From Methanomicrobiales archaeon (GTDB taxonomy: Archaea > Halobacteriota > Methanomicrobia > Methanomicrobiales > JACTUA01), in NCBI GenBank assembly GCA_029907705.1, contig JARYLJ010000021.1, positions 1 through 35,887 on the forward strand: a stretch of DNA of 35,887 nt, given 5' to 3'. The notes under the pieces are model-generated. The model did not search any database. It was given only the letters and a program-made list of their open reading frames with translations, and was not told where the DNA came from. Both the position numbers and the translations under genes were made by a program. This document shows positions 1-7,288 of the stretch, piece by piece (position 1 is the stretch's first letter; each line of letters opens with the position of its first letter).

Positions 1-165
1 GATCCTGTCAGGATACGGGAACTCAATTTACAGCTTAAGGTGTACACTGCCGTCTGATTTCCGTGTATTTTTATCAACATCCATAATTTTCCAACAAGAA
101 TAAGTGTATGAAAAACCAGTTTCTATTACGCATTTTCTCCCCAAAAAAACGCGAAAAAATGCGGT
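1..165 (+). promoter_or_regulatory. Probable CRISPR leader
   Basis: This AT-rich stretch lies directly upstream of the first repeat. The repeats end in ATTGAAAC, the usual 5' handle of mature crRNAs in type I/III systems, so the array should be transcribed on the plus strand and the leader should be on this side. A TATA-like GTATTTTTAT sits at about 64-73. A perfect 8-nt inverted repeat, CGCATTTT at 129-136 and AAAATGCG at 156-163, ends two bases before the first repeat. Bases 1-57 are open in one frame and could be the last codons of an upstream gene, but 18 residues are too few to identify. No cas gene is visible. Confidence 0.6.
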
Positions 166-1799
166 CTTTCAGAGCGACATCCACGAAAACAAGGATTGAA
201 ACATCCTGGTCGGCTGAAACCCGGTGGGGTGCATCCACCTTTCAGAGCGACATCCACGAAAACAAGGATTGAAACGGATCACCCCCCAAGCCCTCGCGAC
301 CTTCCTGGAGGCTTTCAGAGCGACATCCACGAAAACAAGGATTGAAACATTCAAGGCACTCACAGGCAGCCAGCGTCACGACTTTCAGAGCGACATCCAC
401 GAAAACAAGGATTGAAACTGGAGTCGGATCTCCTGGAGGAGCCTCTGGGCCATCTTTCAGAGCGACATCCACGAAAACAAGGATTGAAACCACATCCCCC
501 CGGTAGGAATAGACCCCTATGATCACTTTCAGAGCGACATCCACGAAAACAAGGATTGAAACTGGTATTCTCGGCTAACGAGCTCCCCCACGTTGACTTT
601 CAGAGCGACATCCACGAAAACAAGGATTGAAACACCTATATACCTTTTATAACGCGCGCGCGTGTGATAACTTTCAGAGCGACATCCACGAAAACAAGGA
701 TTGAAACTCGCAGTCAGGTTGATACTGTAAGTGCCTGCCGTAGCTTTCAGAGCGACATCCACGAAAACAAGGATTGAAACTAGCCCCGCTCACCGTAGCC
801 TTCACAGACAACAGCCTTTCAGAGCGACATCCACGAAAACAAGGATTGAAACTCCTTAAACCATTCTTGTAAGTGCCAGCGGTAGCCCTTTCAGAGCGAC
901 ATCCACGAAAACAAGGATTGAAACTCACCATTGTCCTGGACGAGGCTGACGAAATTTTCCCTTTCAGAGCGACATCCACGAAAACAAGGATTGAAACCAT
1001 CAGGACCGGCAAGGATCGTGAACAGCTATGATGCTTTCAGAGCGACATCCACGAAAACAAGGATTGAAACCTACTTTGACTCACGACCCGACCTTCTATC
1101 CGACACTTTCAGAGCGACATCCACGAAAACAAGGATTGAAACTCTTTATTCGCACATTCGAAGTTATCACGCTTGCATACTTTCAGAGCGACATCCACGA
1201 AAACAAGGATTGAAACAAAATCAAACCTTCGTTTTCTGTAACACTTGTGAATACCTTTCAGAGCGACATCCACGAAAACAAGGATTGAAACTTTCAATAA
1301 AGTAGTAAAAAATTCTCTAAGGCGGACTTTCAGAGCGACATCCACGAAAACAAGGATTGAAACTCTCGATAAAAAGCTTAATATTGTGATAACTAGGCTT
1401 TCAGAGCGACATCCACGAAAACAAGGATTGAAACTGATATAAAATCCGCTTATCCTGCCGAAATAGCAAATCTTTCAGAGCGACATCCACGAAAACAAGG
1501 ATTGAAACCATTATGATAATTTTGTATCACCTTTTATGCAAAACTTTCAGAGCGACATCCACGAAAACAAGGATTGAAACTTATATATTTTATGTCTGCG
1601 TCCTTCTCTTTTTCTTCTTTCAGAGCGACATCCACGAAAACAAGGATTGAAACACGGGGATAAATGAAGGAGAAAAAGAAGATTCAGGACCTTTCAGAGC
1701 GACATCCACGAAAACAAGGATTGAAACTCTGTTTGTCGGTGACCAGATACGGCTCTGAGTGCCTTTCAGAGCGACATCCACGAAAACAAGGATTGAAAC
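166..1799 (+). CRISPR. CRISPR array, 23 repeats of 37 nt, 22 spacers
   Basis: Twenty-three copies of a 37-nt repeat, beginning CTTTCAGAGCGACATCC and ending CAAGGATTGAAAC, start at 166, 239, 312, 382, 454, 526, 597, 671, 744, 816, 888, 961, 1034, 1106, 1180, 1255, 1327, 1398, 1472, 1544, 1617, 1691 and 1763. I found no difference between copies, including the last one. Spacers are 33-38 nt. The GATTGAAAC end is typical of archaeal type I-A/I-B or III arrays, but the subtype cannot be set without cas genes. Spacers S1-S13 are mostly GC-rich to balanced, S14-S20 are AT-rich, and S21-S22 balanced again. Readable spacers: S7 (634-670) resembles a promoter; S8 (708-743) and S10 (853-887) are related; S11 (925-960) encodes a helicase motif II; S18 (1435-1471) encodes a family B polymerase motif A. 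All apparent reading frames through the array are products of the repeat. Confidence 0.99.
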
Positions 1800-1962
1800 A
1801 CCACTCCTGGAGGTACCACCTGTCATCAGTGCATATCCGATCTGTTGCCCCCGGATCCCTCAGGGAACTCCAGAATGGGCAAGCGAGCGGAGACGGTCAA
1901 CTCCCCATATCCTCGGGGTGGCGAACAGCCCTCTGAAAGCTCCACAGTATTTTTAGCATTCC
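1800..1962. other. Array trailer and gap before the protease gene
   Basis: The sequence after the last repeat has no further repeat copy or degenerate repeat that I can see. CTCTGAAAG at 1931-1939 matches the reverse complement of the first nine repeat bases, which is short enough to be chance. An AT-rich GTATTTTTAG at 1947-1956 is a possible promoter element for the downstream gene. Confidence 0.4.
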
Positions 1963-3294
1963 ATGCGATATATAGAAAGAATGGAATGGTTCATCCTCCC
2001 GGCCGTGGCGGTGATTGTTTATGCCACGGTCGCGGTTAATTTCTACATCAGGAGGCCTCTGGGGGATCGCATCGTGTTCTACGGGCCCATCATGGCGATC
2101 AAGACCTTCAGAGTGGGTTTTCTAGATACATTCCTGAGATTCCGTTCTGCATTGAAGGTCTACGGCACCATCGGGGCGTTCATGGTCGTGGTGGTATCCA
2201 TTTTCATGACTTTTTCTCTGCTGCTCATCTTCCCCCAGTTCATCTCCCAACCGCCACCCCCCACCGGCATACATGATCCGAGGAATATTCTCGCGATTCC
2301 AGGGCTTAACCAGGCGATCCCGTTCACCCTCGCCGTCTGGTTGGGCTTACTGCTCACGATCTTTGTCCATGAGTTCGGACATGGTATACTCGCCCGTGTA
2401 GAGTCGATGCGTGTGAAGAGTATGGGCGTGCTGTTCGCGGTCCTTCCCATAGGTGCGTTCGTCGAGCCCGATGAAGGGGATGTGGAAAAAGCGAAGGGCA
2501 TTTCGAAGATCCGGATGTTCGGAGCGGGCATCGCAAACAATCTGCTGGCCGCTCTCGTCTCCTTCGGGCTCCTCTTCCTCCTCCTTGGCTACGCGGTTCC
2601 TTCTCCCGTTCCCCTTGTATGGGGATATTACGGCGGCTCACCCGCAGAGCGGGCAGGTATCCCACCCCTGGGCATCGTGAAGGAGATCGGCGGGGTGGAG
2701 GTTGATACGATCGATGGGGCGTTCCAGGCACTGGAACGGTATGCCCCCGGAGATGAAGTCGCATTCAGGATCGAGAAAGGAGGCATGGAGAATACCTACC
2801 TGCTGAGGGTGGAGGAATGGCCTGAGAACATGTCAGGAAAGAGTCCTGTATTTACGGGTATATTCTATTACAATCCTGTATCAGTCAAGGATACACTGGA
2901 GAGGAGTGCGGAGCTGGGGATCCTTCTCCCGCTATTTCTGCTTGCCGTGCCACTCAACGTCTTCATCGACGGCAACACCGCAGGGCTGGATATTCTGGTG
3001 ATGGACTCCCCGGTCTCGGTCGCCTGGATGGTGCCCTTCCCGGGCTTCTTCTGGTTCATGATACAGGCGCTCTTCTGGTGTGGATGGTTCAATGCGGCGG
3101 TGGGAATCTTCAATGCCCTCCCGCTGCTACCACTGGATGGCGGATATATCATGAAGGAGTGCGTCGAGAGGTTCTTCGAACGGAGGGGCTGGTCACGGTA
3201 CTCCTACCTCGCGGTGAGTGCGATCAGCAGCATCATCGCATTCGTGATACTGACCATCATCGCACTGCCGATACTATCGCAATTTCTCAAATGA
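1963..3294 (+). CDS. Site-2 protease family (M50) membrane metalloprotease with PDZ domain
   Basis: A 443-residue polytopic membrane protein. The zinc-binding motif HEFGH is at residues 136-140 inside a hydrophobic segment, and the second M50 motif, LPLLPLDGG, ends at 394 with its metal-binding Asp at 392. A PDZ-like region, with GSPAERAGIPPLG at about 225-237, lies between them. This is the site-2 protease layout: intramembrane cleavage of membrane-anchored substrates, often signalling proteins; the substrate here is unknown. Hydrophobic segments are near residues 8-27, 70-92, 120-138, 190-212, 320-335, 355-385 and 415-440. An alternative ATG at 1981 (MEWFILPA) would start directly at the first membrane segment and may be the true start, since no ribosome binding site precedes either. 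The TPR gene follows under its own promoter. Confidence 0.93.
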   Translation: MRYIERMEWFILPAVAVIVYATVAVNFYIRRPLGDRIVFYGPIMAIKTFRVGFLDTFLRFRSALKVYGTIGAFMVVVVSIFMTFSLLLIFPQFISQPPPPTGIHDPRNILAIPGLNQAIPFTLAVWLGLLLTIFVHEFGHGILARVESMRVKSMGVLFAVLPIGAFVEPDEGDVEKAKGISKIRMFGAGIANNLLAALVSFGLLFLLLGYAVPSPVPLVWGYYGGSPAERAGIPPLGIVKEIGGVEVDTIDGAFQALERYAPGDEVAFRIEKGGMENTYLLRVEEWPENMSGKSPVFTGIFYYNPVSVKDTLERSAELGILLPLFLLAVPLNVFIDGNTAGLDILVMDSPVSVAWMVPFPGFFWFMIQALFWCGWFNAAVGIFNALPLLPLDGGYIMKECVERFFERRGWSRYSYLAVSAISSIIAFVILTIIALPILSQFLK

Positions 3295-3323
3295 ACATAC
3301 GTCAGCCCGATTGGGGGTATCAA

Positions 3324-3340
3324 AAAGGGTATATACGTTT
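3324..3340 (+). promoter_or_regulatory. Archaeal promoter (BRE/TATA) of the TPR gene
   Basis: AAAAAGGGTATATACG has a purine-rich BRE-like stretch followed by a TATA box centred near 3333. Transcription would start about 25 bases further on, near 3360, upstream of the ATG at 3392. This argues against the longer open frame beginning at 3311. Confidence 0.5.
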
Positions 3341-3391
3341 TTGCCGAATATTCCATTCAGTGGCCAGAGAATCCACCATCACCTGATCCAC

Positions 3392-4069
3392 ATGAGAGAA
3401 GTCCCGAAGAGCAAGCAATATGCCATCGGCTGGTACAATGAGGGTATCGCACATCTGGGGATTAGAGATTACGAGGAGGCCCTATCGTTCATGGACAGGG
3501 CGCTCGGAATCGTTCCGAACCACCCGGACTTTCTGATCGGAAAAGGGGATGTGCTCTATGCGATGGAGAGGTATGATGAAGCATTCGAGAACTTCAGAAA
3601 TGCGATACGGGAGGAGCCGGAGAACCGTTCCGCCTGGCTGAAGGCGGGCCTATGCCTGTTGAAGCTGAATAAATTCGTGGATGCGCTGGAGATCTTCGAA
3701 TATCTGCTGAAAGGGGATGCATATGACGGCGAGTTATGGTTCGCCCGAGGGGTTGCACTCCTGAATCTGGGGCAGAAAGAGGAGGCACTTGAATCCTTCA
3801 GGAATGCGAGAAGGCTGAAGCCGGATCAGCCTGCGCTTTGGCACGCACTCGCGTCACTGGAAGAAGATCATGGGGAGGCAATCGAACTCCTAAAAAGGGG
3901 GCACAGCATCGATCCAACGAATCTGGATATCATGCTGGCGCTGGCGGGGCGTTTCCTCGTACTCGGTCTGACAGAAGAGGCGCGTCTCTGGTGCAGCCGT
4001 GCAGAAGCACTCTATTCCGGAAATCGCCGCCTGGAGGAGGTGGCCAGGCGCTGCCCCCCTGCCATCTGA
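3392..4069 (+). CDS. Tetratricopeptide repeat protein
   Basis: A 225-residue soluble protein made almost wholly of TPR-type helical hairpins. Visible units include AIGWYNEGIAHLGIRDYEEA, ALLNLGQKEEALESFRNAR and LALAGRFLVLGLTEEARLW, with the usual small/aromatic pattern and Pro near unit ends (VPNHPDF, KPDQPAL). TPR proteins are protein-interaction scaffolds; the partner is not evident. The start at 3392 was chosen because the TATA box near 3333 predicts transcription from about 3360; the open frame runs back to 3311 but those residues are not TPR-like. The gene converges with the DUF89 gene (15-nt gap). A second TPR protein is at 22411-23208. Confidence 0.85.
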   Translation: MREVPKSKQYAIGWYNEGIAHLGIRDYEEALSFMDRALGIVPNHPDFLIGKGDVLYAMERYDEAFENFRNAIREEPENRSAWLKAGLCLLKLNKFVDALEIFEYLLKGDAYDGELWFARGVALLNLGQKEEALESFRNARRLKPDQPALWHALASLEEDHGEAIELLKRGHSIDPTNLDIMLALAGRFLVLGLTEEARLWCSRAEALYSGNRRLEEVARRCPPAI

Positions 4070-4084
4070 ATCACCAGCACAGGA

Positions 4085-4936
4085 TCACTCCCTGAGGATC
4101 GCGACATATGAGCCGCGAGGCACACCGACACTCTCCGCAATCACATCGCACTTCACCGCCATCATGAATGCCACGGGGGGGAGATCCCTCCTTTCGTCGA
4201 GCGATTCGTAATTCGCCATCCCCTTGGCGACGATCAGGCTGCACTTCTCCAGCGCCTCTCTCAATTCGGCAGGAAACTTTTCTGGATTCACGCCCACATC
4301 TCCGCTGCCTGTGGTGGTGATGAGATCGACCTCTCTATCCAGTCCCAGTGCTACTGCATCCTTCATCGTGGCATCGTTCAGGATCGGCGCACCCTTCACC
4401 ACCAGGGCTATATGTGCGCCCTTGCGCCTGAGGTGGTCGATCACGAGCCTGTCGAAGACCACTTCACCGCAGTTGTCAGTGAAGTATACCACCCGTCTGG
4501 ATAGATTCATTATGCGATCCGTATGATCGACCGTCAATCCCTTTTCCATCTCTTTCTCGAAGAAACCGAGAAAATCCTCGCTGATATTGTGTTTCTCCAC
4601 ACCATAATCTAGTGTATTTCCCACGATGCTCGCCAGGGCCTTCTCCCGGAAGGTGCTGAGCCTGCCCTTTACCTTTCTGCACACTTCAGACGCGATCCGG
4701 TTGTTCCATCTTTTAAGCTCTGCGAACGGATCGGAGCTCCCCACAAGGCTGTAGGCGAGACCATGCACCTCGCTCGCGATCAGCGGCGCATGGACAGGGC
4801 GCGAGCGGTACGATTCCAGGATATTACGGCATCTTTCGACGATTTCTTTGATCTTCTCCTCATCATTGGTGACAAGCCTGCACTCATAAGCCACACGCGA
4901 TGCAAGGCAATCAAAACAGCGTGAATCGATTCTCAT
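4085..4936 (-). CDS. DUF89 / ARMT1-like family protein, putative damage-control phosphatase
   Basis: A 283-residue protein with the features of archaeal DUF89: an N-terminal CFDC pair (residues 8-11), the metal-site motif YFTDNCGEVVFD, and TTTGSGDVGVNPE followed by LIVAKGMANYESL. In this family the conserved Asp/Asn residues bind a divalent metal, and characterised members dephosphorylate damaged or surplus phosphometabolites. The substrate here cannot be read from sequence. Length is normal for the archaeal subfamily. The gene lies downstream of tRNA-Pro on the same strand, with 25 nt between them. A run of seven Gs at 4175-4181 lies within the gene and the frame is intact across it, a useful control for the frameshifts seen elsewhere. 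Confidence 0.85.
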   Translation of the reverse strand: MRIDSRCFDCLASRVAYECRLVTNDEEKIKEIVERCRNILESYRSRPVHAPLIASEVHGLAYSLVGSSDPFAELKRWNNRIASEVCRKVKGRLSTFREKALASIVGNTLDYGVEKHNISEDFLGFFEKEMEKGLTVDHTDRIMNLSRRVVYFTDNCGEVVFDRLVIDHLRRKGAHIALVVKGAPILNDATMKDAVALGLDREVDLITTTGSGDVGVNPEKFPAELREALEKCSLIVAKGMANYESLDERRDLPPVAFMMAVKCDVIAESVGVPRGSYVAILRE

Positions 4937-4961
4937 GCGAATTGATCCGTTGGTTGAAGGA

Positions 4962-5035
4962 TGGGGCCACCGCGATTTGAACGCGGGTCAGAAGACCCCC
5001 AGTCTCCTAGGATGCCCAGGCTACCCTATGGCCCC
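4962..5035 (-). tRNA. tRNA-Pro (anticodon GGG)
   Basis: On the minus strand the sequence folds as a tRNA: acceptor GGGGCCA/TGGCCCC, anticodon stem GGAGA/TCTTC closing the loop CTGGGGG, T arm CCGCG-TTCAAAT-CGCGG, discriminator A at 4962. The anticodon at loop positions 34-36 is GGG, so proline. CCA is not encoded, which fits the cca gene at 20983. The D-stem is slightly irregular. No intron is seen. Confidence 0.93.
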
Positions 5036-5056
5036 CCCTACAGCTTTACCCCCAGG

Positions 5057-5065
5057 ATATATGAT
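5057..5065 (-). promoter_or_regulatory. TATA box of tRNA-Pro
   Basis: CATATATCC on the minus strand lies about 25 bases upstream of the expected transcription start just before the tRNA 5' end at 5035. Confidence 0.4.
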
Positions 5066-5085
5066 TGTATCTGGAAAAACCGGAA

Positions 5086-5289
5086 TCAGGTGATTTTGAG
5101 TTTTTTAAACTCCTCGATATTTCTCGTGAGCTGCTCGAGCTCCACATCGGTGATCTCCATCCTGCTGTTCAGCCTCTCCAGCTCCTTCATCAATTGCTGG
5201 ATCCTGATATGCATCAGATACATGAGGAAGAGCTCGACGATGATGATGATCATCAGTACAGGCAGTATGATCGTCTCGATCGCCATCAT
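5086..5289 (-). CDS. Small single-span membrane protein with coiled coil
   Basis: A 67-residue protein. Residues 5-27 are a strongly hydrophobic helix (ETIILPVLMIIIIVELFLMY), followed by a charged heptad-like helix (IQQLMKELERLNSRMEIT, then VELEQLTRNIEEFKKLKIT) that should form a coiled coil. It starts inside the stop of minD (ATGA overlap) and has a strong Shine-Dalgarno (GGGGGAG) just upstream, so it is very likely translated with minD. No family was recognised. A membrane anchor plus coiled coil next to a MinD ATPase suggests a membrane partner or receptor for it; this is inference from position only. The second ATG (5286) is an equally possible start. Confidence 0.75.
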   Translation of the reverse strand: MMAIETIILPVLMIIIIVELFLMYLMHIRIQQLMKELERLNSRMEITDVELEQLTRNIEEFKKLKIT

Positions 5290-6068
5290 CTCCCCCTGAA
5301 GAGAGTCTTTGCCACCCTGTCGAGGAAGCTTTCAGATACCTTCTCGGGGACATCCTCATAACGTATACCGGCAATATTCGCAGCCACCCTCTTGAAGGCC
5401 CGGGAAGCATCGGAGTTCGGATACTTCACGACCACCGGTGTCTTGTAGGCGGCTGCTCTCCTCACATTCGCATCCTCCGGGATGATCCCTATCATCTTCA
5501 CGCCCAGCGATCTCTCCATCTTCGCCTGAACGGTGTCGTTCTGATCCATCCCGGCCCTGTTCACGATCGCAGACTGAGCCTTCCCCCCGACCACCTCTGT
5601 GAGGATCTTGGTCTTGAGTGCGTCGACGATGGAAGAGATCTCAGGGTTCACCACGAGGATCACCTCGTCTGCGATGGCGAGGGGTATGACCCCATCCCTG
5701 CTGATGCCTGCAGGTGCATCGATCAGTAGGTAATCGCACCGGTTCACAATCTCTCTCAGGGCATCCCGCATCCTCTCAGGGTTCGCATGCTGGAACCCCT
5801 GCAGCGAGATACCACTGGGAATCACCTTTACACCGGCAGGACCCTCATATATCGCCTCGTCGATCGCTGCTTTGCCTGCGAGCACCTCGTGCAATGTGAC
5901 GGGTACGTCCTCCAGACCTATGATCAGCCCGAGATTTGCCATTCCGATGTCGGCATCCATGATATAGGTCTCTTTCCCGAGCATTGCCATTGCCGTCCCG
6001 AGGTTCACGGTCACCGTCGTTTTGCCTGTCCCGCCTTTGCCAGATGCAATGGTATATGAATGTATCAT
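5286..6068 (-). CDS. minD: MinD/ParA-family P-loop ATPase
   Basis: A 260-residue ATPase with the deviant Walker A motif SGKGGTGKTT (residues 9-18, signature Lys11, catalytic Lys16), Walker A' DADIGMANLG and Walker B YLLIDAPAGIS. The C-terminus (ESFLDRVAKTLFRGR) could form the amphipathic membrane-targeting helix found in MinD proteins. Such ATPases dimerise on ATP, bind membrane and position other complexes. The start at 6068 fits the family (Met a few residues before SGKGG) and is preceded by AAGGAT; the open frame runs upstream to 6143 and overlaps the roadblock gene. The 65-nt AT-rich gap contains AAATTTATC, a possible internal promoter. In archaea, single MinD proteins seldom act with MinC or MinE, and none is seen here. 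Confidence 0.92.
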   Translation of the reverse strand: MIHSYTIASGKGGTGKTTVTVNLGTAMAMLGKETYIMDADIGMANLGLIIGLEDVPVTLHEVLAGKAAIDEAIYEGPAGVKVIPSGISLQGFQHANPERMRDALREIVNRCDYLLIDAPAGISRDGVIPLAIADEVILVVNPEISSIVDALKTKILTEVVGGKAQSAIVNRAGMDQNDTVQAKMERSLGVKMIGIIPEDANVRRAAAYKTPVVVKYPNSDASRAFKRVAANIAGIRYEDVPEKVSESFLDRVAKTLFRGR

Positions 6069-6133
6069 TTGGGATCCTTCTGTTTCAGAATTTGAATCAA
6101 TATTATGATAAATTTTTCTCTTCTGGTTTTCAC

Positions 6134-6676
6134 CTATAACCATTGTTTTAAAATTTTTGAGATATTATCCGTTATATCCTTCAAACCAACCTCCACAAGG
6201 TCTTCTTCACCTTTCAGGATACAGAGAAGACTGACAGGTCCATGCTGCAGTGGGATCAGTCTGACCGCTGGATCGCTGATTTTTTCACCTTTCACGAAGA
6301 GCTGACTGTATACTGCCGCATCCTCCTCTGCATCCACACCGGAGGACGCCACGAGAAGACCGTCGAGAGATGCGATACTGATCTTCTCCAGTCCATAGAG
6401 GTCGGCGAGAGCCATGAGTCCTTCCCCCATATCCTGATACCTCTCCGGTGAGATGGTGCGGGTGGCTTCAGGGATATGGGGGGTGCCTCGCTCTTTACGA
6501 CTTTCGAGCCGGTTTTCGTTATACTCCATGGCAGTGGATGTGTCCAGGCTTCCCCTCCCTCGAACCGATCCCGAAGTTCCCTCCATCTCCATCAGCCACC
6601 GGAGGAGGATGATGCCTGTGATGATGAGCAGGGCCAGAATCCCGATAAAGAATAGTGAAGCGTTGATATCGTCCAT
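6134..6676 (-). CDS. Membrane-anchored roadblock/LC7-domain protein
   Basis: A 180-residue protein. Residues 7-29 are one hydrophobic helix (SLFFIGILALLIITGIILL), followed by a charged, low-complexity linker of about 55 residues and a C-terminal roadblock/LC7-type domain from about residue 85 (LYGLEKISIASLDGLLVASS, then SLLCILKGEEDLVEVGLKDI). Roadblock proteins dimerise and regulate small GTPases (MglB-MglA) or act as adaptors. No GTPase gene is adjacent; the neighbour is MinD. The gene begins 3 nt after the DUF2226-like gene and precedes minD, so the set is probably one transcript. The roadblock assignment rests on the pattern 'sisl DG lvass' and the closing helix, not on an alignment. Confidence 0.78.
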   Translation of the reverse strand: MDDINASLFFIGILALLIITGIILLRWLMEMEGTSGSVRGRGSLDTSTAMEYNENRLESRKERGTPHIPEATRTISPERYQDMGEGLMALADLYGLEKISIASLDGLLVASSGVDAEEDAAVYSQLFVKGEKISDPAVRLIPLQHGPVSLLCILKGEEDLVEVGLKDITDNISKILKQWL

Positions 6677-6679
6677 AAC

Positions 6680-7288
6680 TCACACCTTCTCCCTGACCAG
6701 ATGATCGAGCTCCAGCTTCTCTGCGATCACTCTGGAGTTCTCCTTCATCTTCTCTGCGATCCTTTCGAGGTCCATGGTATCCAGAAGACTGAGATCGTCG
6801 TTCTGTCCTGCAGCCCCTGATCCCCTCCGGAGATCTTTTGGGCTTTCACTCGCCTTCACGGGTCCGCTGTACCTGTGAGGGGATGCAATGGCCTCCTCGC
6901 GGGGTTTTATCATCTCTTTTCTGGAGACCGGCTCCCTCGGTGGTTCCCGTGCGGGGTTCATCACCTTCAGCGGCTCCGATTCGACCCTGAGAACACAGTT
7001 TTTATTGAACTCCCTCGTCAGCTCGACCTGTGCATCCGTGAGGCAGAATAGCTCTGCATCCACCTCTGTGTTGTCAAGGGCACTCAACAATTCCAGCGCT
7101 GCCTTCCCGCATACCGTGCCGCAATCGGCGAGGATCAGCCGCCCTTTCTCCAGTACCACTGTCCACTTGGCATCCTGAATGAAAAACGAGAGATACCCGG
7201 TGAACCTCGATGCACCCATCTCCCCGAGTATTTCCCTCAGCGGAGCGCCCTTCCGGATCGACTGGAATATCCCGCGGGGAAGTTGCAT
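6680..7288 (-). CDS. DUF2226-like archaeal protein, first gene of the roadblock/MinD operon
   Basis: A 202-residue protein. The first 110 residues (MQLPRGIFQSIRKG, RFTGYLSFFIQDAKWTVVLE, KGRLILADCGTVCGKAALEL) resemble the archaeal DUF2226 domain, in which a 'FTGY' strand and a 'G.liiA' strand recur; a PATAN/DUF4388-like fold is an alternative. The rest (115-202) is Pro/Arg/Glu-rich and probably disordered, ending in a predicted helix (LERIAEKMKENSRVIAEKLE). The start at 7288 was chosen because a TATA box (TTATAAAT, 7314-7321) implies transcription from about 7290, giving a leaderless message; the upstream ATG at 7312 would fall before that. Function unknown. It is divergent from the response regulator gene. 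Confidence 0.7.
   Translation of the reverse strand: MQLPRGIFQSIRKGAPLREILGEMGASRFTGYLSFFIQDAKWTVVLEKGRLILADCGTVCGKAALELLSALDNTEVDAELFCLTDAQVELTREFNKNCVLRVESEPLKVMNPAREPPREPVSRKEMIKPREEAIASPHRYSGPVKASESPKDLRRGSGAAGQNDDLSLLDTMDLERIAEKMKENSRVIAEKLELDHLVREKV

Noticed and set aside
1-57. Possible C-terminal end of a gene at the left edge
   Set aside because: Eighteen codons before a stop, no recognisable motif, and the region fits a CRISPR leader.
1435-1471. Self-targeting of the host polB by spacer S18
   Set aside because: Host motif A DNA at 34254-34281 differs at many positions and the encoded residues differ (DLKSLYPM versus DIKSAYPA).
1581-1690. Apparent similarity between spacers S20 (reverse strand) and S21
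   Set aside because: Limited to purine-rich low-complexity sequence (AGAAAAAGA-like) and not a convincing shared target.
169-1826. Many open frames on both strands within the CRISPR array
   Set aside because: They repeat the same peptides encoded by the 37-nt repeat and are artefacts of the array.
1931-1939. CTCTGAAAG, reverse complement of the start of the CRISPR repeat, after the array
   Set aside because: Nine bases only, no flanking match to the rest of the repeat.
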